The notes below the pieces were generated by a model. The model was given only the letters and a program-made list of their open reading frames with translations. It ran no database searches and was not told where the DNA came from. Shown here one piece after another: positions 38,372 through 52,169 of a stretch of 64,000 bases of DNA (positions are counted from its first letter, which is position 1; every line of letters starts with the position of its first letter). Position numbers and translations under genes: made by a program. Location: positions 19,772,001 through 19,836,000 of the forward strand of contig CM065185.1 in the NCBI GenBank assembly GCA_033026295.1, given 5' to 3'. This stretch comes from Channa striata (Eukaryota; Chordata; Actinopteri; Anabantiformes; Channidae).

Positions 38372-38913
38372 GTAGGTGTCACCTGCTTGTTGGACGCGCG
38401 TCGCCCCGTTTTGCATCATTTCGCGCCGTTGTTGCCTCTCACCTGTTTTGCTTCGGCGTCTCCTGCGAGAGCGAGTCTGCGGGGATTCGACTTCATCCCC
38501 GAATCTGAGGGTTCGACCAACTCCACACAAAGTCAATAGGCTGGGCTTTCTTCATTTCTCAACCAAATATTCATATCACTTTTACTCCTTTATTATTATT
38601 TCTCACATTTATTAATAAAAGTCTTGTCCGTATTTGGGGATTTTTGCGCCTTTTGGTTCAGGCCACAAACAAACGAACGAGTAAAATGTCATGTTATCGG
38701 CCCCAGCCCACCTCACCCTCACGGGCGCAGTGTGTGTGTGTGTGTGTGTGTGTTGGGGGGGTTACACACCTTGTCTAAATTAGCCCCATTCATCGGTGTG
38801 AGGCCGGCCGCACATGTAGCTGCTCTAACACCGCCCGCACCAAAGGCCTGGTCCACATTTGAGCGCACACACTGTGTTTGTGTAAGTGACGGAACAACTT
38901 TGTCCTGCTGCAG
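38372..38913 (+). other. nrp1: nrp1 intron 1 (542 bp)
   Basis: GT-AG intron from gtaggtgtc to ctgctgcag. It carries the tail of the CpG island and a (TG)11 run at 38731-38752 followed by a G run. No other gene is visible. Confidence 0.9.
38731..38752 (+). repeat. (TG)11 microsatellite in intron 1
   Basis: TG run followed by tgttggggggg. Confidence 0.95.
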
Positions 38914-39088
38914 ATAAATGCGGCGGGAACATCCTGATCCACGCCGCGGACTACCTGACCTCCCCGGGCTACCCCAGCGCCTACCCGCCCTCCCAGCAGT
39001 GCGTGTGGGTGATCACCGCCCCTGAGCAGAACCAGAAGATCCTCATCAACTTCAATCCGCATTTCGACTTGGAGGACAGGGACTGCAA
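38914..39088 (+). CDS. nrp1: nrp1 coding exon 2: first half of CUB1 (a1) domain
   Basis: The exon is 175 nt and encodes residues 28-85 plus two bases of codon 86. It starts after the acceptor tgtcctgctgcag and ends TGCAA|GTAAGA, a strong donor. The protein reads DKCGGNILIH, then YLTSPGYPSAYPPSQQCVW and NFNPHFDLEDRDCK. This is a CUB N-terminal half: Cys30 pairs with Cys57 by family homology, and Cys85 pairs with Cys107 in the next exon. SPGYP is the CUB signature turn. In NRP1 the a1/a2 CUB domains contribute to semaphorin-3 sema-domain binding and plexin complex assembly. Its length is not a multiple of three, so skipping it would shift the frame. A ~430-bp pyrimidine repeat begins 15 nt past the donor. 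Confidence 0.95.
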
Positions 39089-39103
39089 GTAAGACTCGGC
39101 TGT

Positions 39104-39105
39104 CC

Positions 39106-39147
<42 letters not shown>

Positions 39148-39156
39148 GTCTCTCCC

Positions 39157-39246
<90 letters not shown>

Positions 39247-39247
39247 T

Positions 39248-39330
<83 letters not shown>

Positions 39331-39533
39331 CCTCTCTGTCTGTCTCTCTCTCTCTCTCTATCTCCCTCTCTCTGTCTCTCTCTCTCTCTCTCTGTGTCTC
39401 TCTCTCTCCCTCTCTCTCCCTCTGTCTCTCTCTCTCTCTCTCCCTCTGTCTCTCTCTCTCTCTTTCCCTCTCTGTCTGTCTCTCTCTCTCTCTCTCCCTC
39501 TCTCTCCCTCTGTCTCTGTGTCTCTCTCTCTCC
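39104..39533 (+). repeat. poly-C plus (TC)n/(TCTG)n pyrimidine microsatellite, about 430 bp
   Basis: Thirteen C residues (39104-39116) lead into almost pure TC dinucleotides broken by TCTG and CCTC variants to about 39533. The tract starts 15 nt after the exon 2 donor. It is the longest simple repeat in the window. The complementary strand is poly-purine (GA)n. Confidence 0.98.
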
Positions 39534-42500
39534 TTAATCCTGCCCGGATACAGTGGGAAACTCCGCCACCTGTCGGACAAGGAATTAACAGCAGCCCCCA
39601 CTGAGGTGGAGGTGCAGGGATGAGAGATGGCACCGAGGCTCCCGGCAGTGACTGTGGAGGAAGTGGGGTTGGATGGGTTTTGTTTGTAAGGGGATCGTGG
39701 GGGGTCGTGTGCCGTTGGTCTCTGGCTGATATTTGGCAGGAATTTAAAAGCCAGCGAAACTCAAAGGTGCAGCAGCTCTTTATTGATGGAGTCCGTTTGC
39801 TCATTGGCAGCTTAGAGAAATTGTGTTTGCTTTTCATTGTGGAGGCTGAGTTTACCTGTTTGGACGGGGAGCAGAGTTTTTCTTTCCCGTCTGTGTTTGG
39901 GAGACGAGAACATCAAGGACCTAATTTAATTTTGCAAATTGCTGGAAGTGCTGTTGTGGTTGTTGAAAGAGACGCAAACAAAAGCTTTTTGCTTCGAAGC
40001 TTCCTGAAAATGAAGCTTGAACTTGCTCGTCCACCTTGAAATTTCCAATCACGGCTGCAAAGAGAAATAGCTGGCAACAAGTTTGATACTGAAGCATTTC
40101 AAGCATGTTTGAAGCACATGTGTTGTTCCAGCTTGTATAATATGAGCATTTCAGTGGTTCTCTATTTGACACAGTTGTAAAAGCAGCATATTTGGGGTTT
40201 GCTGGTCTGATCAAAGCAGGAATGTGATGACAGAAGCTGTGACTGTGGGAACATTTCACGTTGTGTTGGACCAGTATAAACCAGGAAATAGACGGAGGCA
40301 GAAAACAGACAAAGACAACCAGTGTTTTGTTAGACTCTGCACCGCTTGGTCAGGAGATTCTGTTTCTGTTTCCAAAAAGATTCACACACCTCTGGTTGAC
40401 CCGGTGACTCGCACTGGACTGTGTGGGTCCACACAGCACCACAACCCGTGTGCTGCTCTGCTCCATAAATAAGCCTGTTTTTATATCTGTCCTTTTTAAA
40501 AGCTCCATAAACAGCTGCCGTCTAAATCACCACTGTCTCACAGATGGGTCCTTCAATACTATTGGTTCATGTTTCACCACCAAGGGGCTAATAAAGCATT
40601 AGTGTTCCACACCGATAGTGGATATTGTGTGTCATTGAGTGAATTACACACCTACAACAGCATTGTAGCTTACATGCTGGGAAGAGCTTCTTCTTGAAAA
40701 CCTAATTCTGCAATGACCTTATTTTGTGCGATAACCCGGGGAGCAGCATGAGTGCCCAATGATGCCGTTTAACTACCTAATGAAATGTCATAAATCCTGG
40801 TGATAACATTTTAGTCAGTTTTGGGCACTGCAGTAAACCACCAGCATGATCATTAATGTCGGCTTATATTATTTTACCATAGGTTAATGTTCAGGAATAA
40901 GGCTGTTGGAAAATTAAATATCGTGCTCTCGTCTTTGTTTAACATCAGGCAAAGTTGGACGGTTTTATCCAGCAAGAGCAGAAGCTTCTTGTATCTGACA
41001 AAGATGTAAAATCTGAAAGTGTATTTTACCCAGGATCCAGTTTGATATTATAAATCTAAAGAGCCTCTTCTTGAGCCTGAGCCGTTTTTCTGTGTGACAC
41101 TTTGTTTGTCTGTCTCCACACTCCCGCGGAACCTTGTGAAGCTGTGCGGTGGAAACGCGTCCACCGCTGCAGGAAACATACCTGTGTCCAGCCAGCCCCC
41201 CCCCCCAGCTTGTGATCGTTCTGTTCTCGGAGGGAGCCTCCCCATCTCGCTTAATGGCTTTTATTCCTTGTCTGTGTGTGAGTTTGTGTTGGATGATGAT
41301 GGGGTGTAGCTCATGGTTCTCTGACTTGGCAGGAACAGTGTTGTTTTTGGGACGGAGTCAAATGTTCGAAAAATGCCCATTGAGGAGGGCTTTCAGCCTT
41401 TGGATGGACCGCAGTCCCACTTAAAAATTTCCTGAGATGATATTTAAGTGTTATATTTCACTGTGTGTTGCCAACGGGCTCAATGTCAGAATCAGAATGA
41501 TTCTCGGACACACGGGGAGGCTACAATCAGCAACACAGTGTCAGGTATTCGAAGGAATATTTGAAATGTGAATTTTTGTACGTTAGCCTCTGTTTTTAAG
41601 AAGCTTAATCCACTGACAGTTTGTTTGACTGCTACAGTAAATAGTGAACATTTGATTCTGCTCCCGACAAGCAGGAAACAGAACAATGTGTTTGTATTTG
41701 CTCCAACACTAACCGGGTTTCCCTCGTGTGTTACTTACCTTTGAGTAGCAGTGCTCTGTCTGAACACCCCCAGAACGCAGAACATGGCGGCTGTTTGTCG
41801 AACCCTAATTCTGAAGGTATGTCCTTCAGAACCCTCATACACCCTTCTTACTCTCTGAATTCAAAAATGATTCAGTTCACTTTAGGAAAAAGTGAACCCA
41901 AATCTTTATTTCAAGATTTGGGTGTCTGCTGAAATGATCAACTTTCCGCTAATATCTGCTACTTCCTGCCGAGGTTGGTAGTCTGCCATCTTTGTCTGCA
42001 ACCAGATACTGGTGTAAAAAAATATACCTGAGAAATGGACAGAACTGATCTGGATATCTTAGTAATCCGGAGAGCTGGAAGCGTCTCAGTTTGGGGTTTG
42101 CATCCTTTGAAAACCAGTTACGTCACAGTGCCACACAAAGCTGTCTGGTTTTGAGAAATGCAGCCTTCTTTCAACAGGCTACTGTTGTACTGAGGCTTCC
42201 GTTGGGTGGAGCGATCCCAGCCCAACCTATTCCCAGATCCGTTGTGCAGCGGTGATCAAAAGAGGACACAGAGCTGGACGAGGACAGCGACACACGAGTC
42301 AGCACTGTGCCTAGAATGTGTGTAATACACGAGAAACACGAGCTGGGGCTGAGAGTCTTGGTCACTGATGTGGGATGAGGATGTTCTGTGAACCAGTGGC
42401 AGAGAGGTTGCACTGAAATGTTGTCTTTCTTCCAGCCCTTCGATTTAGTTCAAATTGTCTCTCCTAATTGAAATTCATTATTGAAATGGCACCAGCTCCC

Positions 42501-44094
42501 TTCCTCCTGCTTCAGATAGCATGTCGCTGCACGCCCGTTCCTTCCAGTCCCGTAATTAAATTACCGGCTCAAACTGGAGCATGTTCCATTGCTGCGGAAC
42601 ATGTCTGCACTTAACTAGCCAAACAAAGAAACCGTCGCACTGTCATTCAGCAGCAGACGTCAGCTATGATTTCAAACATCTGTGTCACAGAATATCTTCC
42701 CCTGACCCGCAGTTTGTAATTATGATCCCTAATTACAGCGTTTTTAAACGTTGTCATCCAGGAAACGTTTTGTACAGTACATGGGTGATTCATGAAGAAG
42801 GAAACTCAAAATGGAGTTCTAGGCTAAAATTACAAGAGCCTCCAGTCTGGAAACTGTCATGGATTGTAGCTTTACGCCGTCGCAGAAAGTATCCTGGATC
42901 ACAAACATGCAGAAATGCAAAAAATGTCACCGCAGCCCAGTGTAGAATCGTTTGAGGTGAATTTGGAAAGAGACGACTTTTGGTTCACAAGGCCACGATC
43001 AGCTTCTGGAAAACAGTCCGTCTGGGTGACGAATCCAACAATGACCTTTTTGATTCCACAAGCTCTCAAGTGACACAATCTGTGCTCAGCGAACAGACTT
43101 TGGTTTAGACGAGAACCAGCAACACTTTTGTTCAGACACACTAAGACACGTCGGCTCTGCCTCCGTAGCCAATCTGGAGCGGCACCAGAACAAGTCTTGT
43201 CTCACGTCCATGTCTGAAATAGCACGGCCGACAAAGTGAATCCCTGCGGAGCTCGGCGAAATAGAGCAGAGGCACGGGTAAGGAACATGCGTCGGTGGCA
43301 GGATAATTTGGGACATCTTTTTAGGAGTTGGCTGAACTGTTTCCTCCTACATGAAGCTGCACTGGCACCGTCTGCACCTCACACATATTCACACACACAC
43401 ACGACGGCACAAACTTTCCGTCACTTGCAGTATGCTTGGTGCACACTGCACATCCTGTGACACACATTCTTGTGTGTTTTTGTGGGTACACTGCGAGACA
43501 AACACTCGTGTACAGAAGCTTTAACAGAAAACCCACCATTTTCAGAATGGCTTGTTTGATCCAATCATAAATGGCTAAACAGCCAAACTCAGATGATATG
43601 AAAGAGACAAGGGTACACGTGACAAATCAAAGGGGAAGAAAATCCACATCTCAAACGTAGATAATAATAATTCGGAGCCACACGTTAGACAGTTCGCTCC
43701 ACCACCGATCCAGAGAGAGAGCGTGTCGTTCTTCTTGGAAGGCTGCTTGTACCGTCTATGCCAAACGGCACTGGAACTGTTCTTGACGCTAGTAGTACCA
43801 CACCGACACCCTATTAAGAAATTCTGTAATTTCTGTCAAATATGCACATTATCAAAGACGGAGGCTAGCACCTGCTTTATCAAAGCTTCATTTTTAACCC
43901 AAATCAATGGATTTAATTAATGAGGTGGAGCAAACTTAACGACAAGGTTTATTTTAATGAGCTGCAAATTTGTGTCACTGACCTGTTGCACACAGTCACG
44001 ACCCTGCCGACTGACAGGACCGAAGAGTCCAAAGCGAAGGCAGCGTTCACGCCGCCCACAGGAAGTGAGCTGTTGATTCAGACTCTTTCAGAAA

Positions 44095-44310
44095 CCTGGA
44101 TGGACAAATGAAGGAAAAGTGATGGATCCACTGATAGATGAATTTCTGAATTGGAGATTGACTGATGAATGGGCTGCTGGATAATACAGTGGCAATGGGA
44201 GGACAGATTAACACTTTATCACATGGATGGAGGGATGAATTGATGGACTGACTGAGTGAATCAGTGAATGGACAACGGTGCTGATGAATGGATGCATGGC
44301 TCGGAGAATG
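44095..44310 (+). repeat. degenerate GATG/TGAA-rich repeat
   Basis: The stretch is enriched for variants of gatgga, tgaatg and gactga at irregular 4-bp spacing, typical of a decayed tetranucleotide (GGAT/TGAA) array. Confidence 0.5.
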
Positions 44311-47300
44311 GAGTGCTGAATAGAGGAGTTGCATGAACTTTGTGTCTCGGTACATTTTGATGACCTGTTCGTGTTGTAGTGCTGCACAGCACTGATCAGC
44401 GACTTTGAATCCCGAGTTTGAGCCGCAGCACAATCGCTGCATTCAGCCACCTCCTGTCTTGAATGCGGTCGGGGCAGAGGCGTTGCTTCACCAATGGTGC
44501 TGTGTTCAGCAGTCAGTCTGACTTTGCCCGTTTCAAAGAAAAATAAAAGCATCCCCTCCAGATGGTTGTGTTTTTCCAGTTCCACTGCAGCCGCACAAAA
44601 CAGGAAGGCGGAATGTGCTGTTGTCATCGGACCGTTCGCACGTGGTTTCTGTCCAAAGAAGAAGGTGTGAGCCGTCAGAAAGAACCTGACTGTTAGTTCA
44701 CTGTTTCACAGCAACGTGGTTCTTCTTGTTGTTCCTTTGAAGTTTGAAGCGGCTGCGAGAATTAGTTTAATGAAAGATGAAATGTGGTTTTCTTGTCCTG
44801 TTTGTTCCAGTCACGTCTCGTGCAGATTGCTGTTGTTTGGAGTCTGTAGACATTTAAAGTCTTACAGGTACAATCATAATGCAGCAGATCCCTTTTCTCA
44901 GCTCGTCTTTGCTTAACAAAATTACTACACTTCCCACACTGCAGAAGGGGCTTAGTCGGGGATTCCTGCCGAGCTTCCAGTATTCAAACAGAGAGTTTGA
45001 TCAGTAAGTCCCTCCAGGTCATTCGCTCCTCACAGAAGCTAAATGATGAAAAGAGCGTGGACGTGGAAATGGAGACAAATGCACGAGGAAAGGAACTTGT
45101 GCAGGGGGAATGTCACATGAAGAAAAGGGAGCAGAAGGCGCAGACACTGGGCTTCAGGCTGGCTGTCACGGTCACTCTGGTCCGACCTCGGTGACGGAGC
45201 TCTCCTCCCTCTCCTCTGCTTTCAGCCTCAGGCTGCTCCGTCGCTGTTTTCACCCAGGCACCACCCTGCTCCGTCGCTTTCTCTCGCCCTTTTTCCCTCC
45301 TCGATGTGTCTGAACTCCATGTGCACCCTCTTTGTCTCTCCCACTCCTCCATTTGGACAAATGATGGTGAACTTCTCGCTGTGTATATCCTGAGCTGTTA
45401 ACTCTGTTTATTAAGTGCTACACACAAAACGATGACTGACAAAACTGTACAGCTGTTCACAATATCGGCAGAAGCTGTTTGCAGCATGAGAATCTGTGGG
45501 GCCATAATGGCGTTAAATCACTGGTGCTTTAGCGGCTAATCGCCAACTCTGTGGAATGAATCTAACTACAGCAACCAGGTCATGAGGGGGCCTGTGTTGG
45601 CTTTTGCCCACCCTGAGATTGTAATTATAACTTTAGCTGTAATGTTCAAGCTAAATTGTGAAGCATCAAGCAACATTTGGCGAGCTCACAAACCGGCTGT
45701 AGCACAGGACCCGGTGATTTTTAGCATTAGGGTAAAAGAAGCCTGATGAAATGTGTTAGTTAATTCATTTAATTTCATTTGATAGGTTTTTACAGATCTT
45801 AAGACACGTCTAACATCACAGAACGTGTACGTTGAGAATCCAGAGCTTCATTACAGTACAGTAATGTATGAACTCAGTGTGGAATCCTGCCAGTGCGTGT
45901 CATCAACACCACGTATACGGTAGATCAGAGTAAGAATAGCAGACAGACACTGGTGAACAGACTTTCTCCAGCTGACTCTTGTCTTTCAGCAGCAAATATT
46001 AGTCTAATGGAAGGAAGGGCGAACGTTGGATCCTGCTATTGTTTCTCTTATGCATGTGTACATTGTTTGGATTTGATTTTCTAAACAAGTATGGCCACAA
46101 TCTCTGCTCACACACATGGAACACACACATGCAAAGGCGGGAAAATATTACATAATGTGTGTGTGTAAGAAAAGTTTATCTAACAAATTCATAGCAAAAC
46201 TGACAAACTAGTACAAATGTAATACGAGCTATTGTGGATGAATTCTCTGCTCATCAGTAAAACACTCACACACTTAAAAACACAGTCATACGTACACGCA
46301 CAAATGGAAACATATGTCAGATCAGATCCTTAACGAGCAGATTAACGAGGAGCGAGCTGTGGGGGGAGAAATGGGGAACCCAGGCAACAAACGTCCCCCC
46401 AGCACAGCTGCGAAGCTCAGATTTATAGGATGCGCACACTGATACACTCCAGATGTGCCAAAGGCAACATACACACACTACACGCACAATAGAGGAGCTT
46501 GTAGTAAACACTTTCATTTTTGAGTGACAACAAAGCTCGTTTTGAACTATTTTTGTGCACGGCCGCTCTCGGATGTCGCACACCCTCTGCGAACATTGTT
46601 TGTACAGTAATGGTGACAGATGGGAGTGAATGACGGCCTTGTAGACTGTTGTTCAGGCTTTCTTCTGTATGTTCACACACAAGGACTCTTCAGAAGCTGC
46701 GCAGCACGCGCTCATGGTGTCCGTGTCGGCCATCATCCCATTCTTTAAGATTTAGACTGGAAACAAAAGATGCTTCTCTTGTTTTCCTGCCTCCGTCTTC
46801 AATAGCAGCAAACATCTGCGGCGTATTGGCCCACGTCACGTCATAATGCAGAGGGTCTTTTAAGGAGAACGTGCTTAACGTGCACATTTTTCTCTTAACA
46901 GTGTTGTAGTTGCTGTCAAATGATAGTGATGTCACTGAACTCTTCAGTTTGTAAAGTAAATGGGTTTTCCCATGTTGTGCAGTTTGAATCGACTGTTTTC
47001 TGTCTTTTTTTGGACTTCTCGCCAGCGACAGCAGCTTTCACACCTCTTTAAAGGTCTCCGTGAAATCAGCCGGGGGTCCGGGAAAACCAGTCCTATTGGC
47101 GCAAGTGTGAAAATAGCCTCAAATGAAGTTCGAAGTGATTAGTACATGTCTGTGCGCACTCAGGAATAGAGATTCACTGGTTTTGCGTGTATTTCAATGG
47201 TCGATGTAGGTGCTGACTTTTTAAGATGGACGGTCGACCTCGCTTGACCCGCTCTTTCTTTTTTTAAGGCAAAAAATCTAACTGAGCTGCTTGTTTCTGT

Positions 47301-47780
47301 AGAAGTCACAAGACATCAGTGAAAGTTCTAAAGCGTTTCGTCCAAATCGAAATGAGTGTGACTGAGCTTCATTCATGTGATGCGGCTGCTGAGCTCATAT
47401 CTGGATTCTTGTGGATTTAAAAAGCCCGTGAAAACTCTAATTTCACGCTCGGGACAGGTCAGCGTTAGGATATGAGGTTCGGGGTCAGTCAGAGGGTCGG
47501 GCCGCGTTTTGACCTTCTCTGGGGAGGATGAGCAGTCTGGGAGGCTTTGTCCTTTTCTTAATATGAGCAACAGGAAACCCGACCCCGGTGGTGCCAAGAT
47601 GGTCATTCAGTAGCAGCGTGGACAATAAAGTCTTTCTCTTTGTAAGCGTGTAGAGGAATGTGTCTTATCTGTCTGAGTAGAAACGCCCCAGGGCGAGCGC
47701 CCAGTGACACATGTACACAGAAGATACACACCCGCCAAAAGCCGTAAAACTGTGTGGGAGGCGTTCGCACGTATATGCAG

Positions 47781-47799
47781 ACACACACACACACACACA
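47781..47799 (+). repeat. (AC)9 microsatellite
   Basis: Short AC run. Confidence 0.9.
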
Positions 47800-49403
47800 G
47801 CGCTAAAGAAAACCAGCCCACATGGACGCACTCAGTCATGACCCAAATGTTTGTATCAGATCCACACTTTGGTCCGATCAGCTACGTGTCTGAAGCATCA
47901 GTCTTTTAGGGACGGTCCTGATCCTGTGGAGTGACTCATTGTTCGTCTGTGGAGATGCTTTGAATCAGAGCCTCGCTGAAGGAAGCGATGAGGAAATGGG
48001 TGAGTTAGTCGACAGAAGTTTGGGGAACAAACACAGCGAAATCATCAAGCGTGTCACAGGAATGTCATTTGTTGTGGTACAAGAATATGACACAAGAGGA
48101 TGAGCGGTTTAGACAAGTATCACAGAACAATAATAGGAGTTTTGGTGGTTTTATCTTTTAAGGAAGTAAAACTGTTGTAATTAATGTTAGTAGAAGTTCT
48201 CGATTAGATTTACATATCAAAGAGTGACTTTACCGTTTTTAACTTCCTGCGGCTCTTCATTGGGGAGTACTAAAGGTTTCTGAGCCAATCACTGAAAGCC
48301 AAAACCTGGGGGGGGGGGGCTCGCACACATTAACAAGGCATCACAGCATCATCGTTTCATATTGTAGCTTTAACCATATAATTTCACATTCATTTTTGCT
48401 GTGAGTCAGACATGTTCTTATTGACGGTATCCATGAAATAAAGATCCACAAACAGAGGAGCAGTTTTGAATTGTCCGTTTTCACAACCCAAAAACTCATT
48501 TGGAAAATTGGCTAATCTTCGAACATCTTTACAAATGCAACACAGCACCATTAGAGATTATTGCTCAATAACGTTTTCTTTCCCGAGTGTCGGCTGCTCT
48601 TTCACAATGTCCAACTGTTTCCTCTTTATGTCTCTATCTGCCCCCCATCCCCACCCCCTGGCTGTCTGTCAACTGGACTCTCGCCTCCAGACTGTGGAGA
48701 ACCCTGGTGGGATTTGCGTGTGTGCGTGAATAGAGCGAGATAATGAATGTCACATGTTTGGGTGGACGGGGAGGCGGCTGCTCCGACCATGTCAGAGCGC
48801 AGTGGAAGTGACTTGCTTCACCGTTGACTCACTTACGGGAGGTAAAGATATTGCGTTTACAACGGGCCTCTTTCCCCCCAAATCTCTCAGGGACGATGGA
48901 GACGCTTGGCCTTTCGTGTTCGTTCCAAGTCTAAAGTTACCCCGACGGAACCAGACTGTAGTGACACGTTTTACGTGCTGGTTCAACTTTCACTGTTGCT
49001 GTGAACAACACGTTGCACTCACACCTGGATTTTTATGGGGGGGCCCATAACACGAGCGCACAAGTTGCAACACTTTAACCCCGAGCAACTTTTCTCTGCC
49101 GTTCGTTTCAACTTCCCCACATTAAAACCCCGATGAGTTTGCGGCAAAATCTAATTTCATCCTTCAGGGGCTCTAAACAGTAAAACAGAAAAAAATGGCG
49201 GTGTTCTCCTTCCCTCGTCTGTCGGATTAAAGCCTCCTAAATGAGAACAAATTCCACCTCCTCCACGTCTCCGTTTTAATTTCCCAGCAGGATTGTGCTG
49301 CCGCGCCTTTGTAGCTGCACGGCAGAGGTGAAGGATGAGGATATTCATACTTTGGGTGCTTGGCCCAGTTTATTTTTTGGGCAAAGGAGGGAGTTAGTCG
49401 GCA

Positions 49404-49420
49404 CGTGTGTGTGTGTGTGT
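49404..49420 (+). repeat. (GT)8 microsatellite
   Basis: Short GT run after cac. Confidence 0.9.
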
Positions 49421-51602
49421 CTATGATCCTACTGGCTTTAATAGGATTTGCTTGAATACATTTTCTCCGTTTTTTTTTGGAAGTGTGCCTCCTCATCACA
49501 CTCCAGACACTGGGTTTTCCAAGTTATTAAAGTTTGGATGATTTGTTTGTTTTGAAATGTGGCTTTATACTATCTGCTAAACAAGAAATTAAATGTGTGG
49601 GTGAATCGGTGGCATGAGTTTGAATATGTTAATTGATATTTAAGTGTGTGTTGTGATTTTGCTTTTACGTACGTGACAGACTGTTTGCGTGTTAAGACTT
49701 AGACCTGGGTTTACGTCGACATTTTTTTCAAGATAACGAGAAAATACCAGATACTGTAAGTCACTAAACACTGAGCTTCAACGTGCCACGTACCAGCCGA
49801 GGCGTGTGAAACGTGTTTCTGTGCATCGAGGGACTCGAGTTGTGTGTCCAACTTACACTTCAAGCAGCCGCAAACGAAACCCGTGACCTGACGTATTCTG
49901 CACACGCTCACTTAGATGCTTGTGTGGGAAAGAATCTCAGTTTCTGCTTAAACACACAATTCTTTACGATTTTTAGATATTTTACATTTTTGAAAACAAA
50001 CAACTCTTCTCAACTCATCTCTGTTTGAAAATTCCTTATGACACATTTAAAGAAACACAGCCTCAGGAAATGGTTTCGTACATGAAAGTATGAAATGGTT
50101 TCTTACTAGAATGACTCATGAGTGTCATGCTTTTGTGTTGGTGGAATATTTGACACAATAGTGATGTTAGGCATTTTTCATTTTATGTCTTTTTCAAGAT
50201 CATTTTTTAGTTTGAGCATTTGAAAACATTCCCATATTCAATTTGATGCTGCAGGATCTGGCCTCTGAAAAATAACATTGTACCTTTTATACAAAATATC
50301 CACACTTGAAACTTACAAAAACATATTCACACTTGATAAAGAGTAAGTCTTCAATTAATCTAATTTCTAGGTAACAGGTTTGCACGAGTCTGGCAACTAT
50401 TTCTCGTTAACAATTCATGTGTAAGCAGGCAAATGGAAGCTTCCTCTCACATCGCTTCGTGCCAAGCAGCACTTCATATTCATTTGTACCTGTACTCACG
50501 AGAGGCTCACGAGAGGAATGTTTTTAGCAAATCTCTGCTGGGGGGTGAATTTTGTCATATTTCGGGCCCCGCCCCGCCATCTGCTCGCACTCGCATCCAA
50601 TAGAAAACGGTGAAAAAAGAAAAAGGAAGCTGCCTTGACACCTTCAGGACTGTTGTTTTACACAAGTGTGGAGGTAGAACTATGTGCATGAATTGCACTT
50701 TAAGTACAAGAATGCAAATAATAGTGTGTGTGCGTGTCAGAGAGAGCGAGCAGGGAACTGACTAAGTGTTTTATTCATGGGGAGATGACAAGCTGTGAGT
50801 AAGACAGTGAGAGGGAGACGATGCAGATTTGTATTTTTGATTGGGTGGATGAGGAGGGATAGACGGCTGGGTGGGTGGGTGTGTGTGTGGGATGGTGGGT
50901 GGCGTTGCATCTGATACAACGCACACACATGTGCCATCTGTAGCCTCCTGGCAAACATTAGAACAACTGCTCTGAGTTTATTGGCACTAAAACCGTGTAA
51001 CCACTCGTCAATTAGAGAATCTGAGAGTTGTAGCCCGCAGCTTCTCCTCGCGTATGCGCAGCGACCGTTCGACTTACTGTGGAAGACGAAAGGCGGCTGT
51101 GACCTTACAGTTCAAGGGTTGAGACCTTTGTGTAAAACGTGTGCGGTGTAAGCTGAAAGGATTGCACTGAGAAGGGCTACGCTAACATCAGCTAGCTTTG
51201 GCCCAAAACCTCAGATTCAGCCCATTTTCTATCCAAAACATGCAGACCCATACGAGGGGCTTTCAGCGATTTACTGGCATCCACAGAAGTTTGGCCCAGT
51301 GATGTTGACTGTGAAAACACGGAAAAAGCGACGTGTGTCACATCAAACTGCCAACAAGTCTATAAGATCCAGGTGTAAACCTCTTTGTGGGTTGCAGTGA
51401 TTCCAGGGGGCAACTCTCTGTGTTTACCTTTGCTCAGACTCACATCCAAGCATTGAATATGATCCATGTTAAAATCCTGTTTGTGTGAAAAACTCTAAGA
51501 TGCTCACACAACTCGCCTTATTTCCCCAGATGCCTTCAGCAGAGGTGGTGAGTGCAAAGTTGGCACAAAGGCCATATTTAAAGAAGATGTGCCAAGTTGA
51601 AG

Positions 51603-51604
<2 letters not shown>

Positions 51605-51633
<29 letters not shown>
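51605..51633 (+). repeat. (GT)14 microsatellite
   Basis: Uninterrupted GT run. Confidence 0.97.
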
Positions 51634-51635
<2 letters not shown>

Positions 51636-52110
51636 AAGTTTTATTTACAGGCCAAGTCTGAGTGTAATGAACAAAACGTGCAGAAATGTTGGTGCAAATA
51701 TCCAGACAAAGTGTCAAAGTGCACCACACCTGCAGCTGCTAAACACTGTTTCCTGCTTTTCTGTCACCTTGTGATTGGCTGCAGGTTCCTCTTGATATCA
51801 GCCACTTGTTGCCTTTTACTTGGCAACAGTCTTTCAAAGTGATTGGCACAATCACACTGTCTGCAGCTGAGTGCAACACGCTCCCACCCTGTTTCCGGCC
51901 GTCGGTAAAAGCCAATCTTGAAAATGAAGGAAAATCACTACAAAAATCAGGCAAAGTGGACCTGTCAAAGATTTAACTGCAGCACTTGATCAAACTTTAT
52001 GGTTGTTTCACTTGAATTTAGACAAGTGTAAACTCCTGGAAGAATGTTTGATTGTCTGGGGAAGGTGGAGAGACTGCTGGACGGAATAAATGAACACCAG
52101 AGGGAAAGAG

Positions 52111-52111
<1 letters not shown>

Positions 52112-52167
<56 letters not shown>
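52112..52167 (+). repeat. (TG)28 microsatellite
   Basis: Uninterrupted TG run in intron 2, about 56 bp. Confidence 0.98.

Positions 52168-52169
<2 letters not shown>

Larger units (their letters stand above)
37440..38480 (+). promoter_or_regulatory. nrp1: CpG-rich nrp1 promoter, 5' UTR and first-exon region
   Basis: CpG density and GC content rise sharply here relative to the AT-richer, CpG-poor flanks, with runs such as gcgcacgcgtcgggcgcgca near 37640. The island covers the nrp1 start codon and fades in the first intron. A GC box-like Sp1 site (ccccgcccgcc) lies at 37558-37568. I see no TATA box at a convincing distance, so dispersed TATA-less initiation is likely. Transcription start and full-length 5' UTR cannot be read from sequence. 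The UTR probably begins between about 37600 and 37900. Confidence 0.7.

Noticed and set aside
38981..39601. 206-codon - strand and 118-codon + strand frames rich in Arg-Glu or Ser-Leu
   Set aside because: They are translations of the TC/GA repeat, and the - strand frame also overlaps antisense to nrp1 exon 2.
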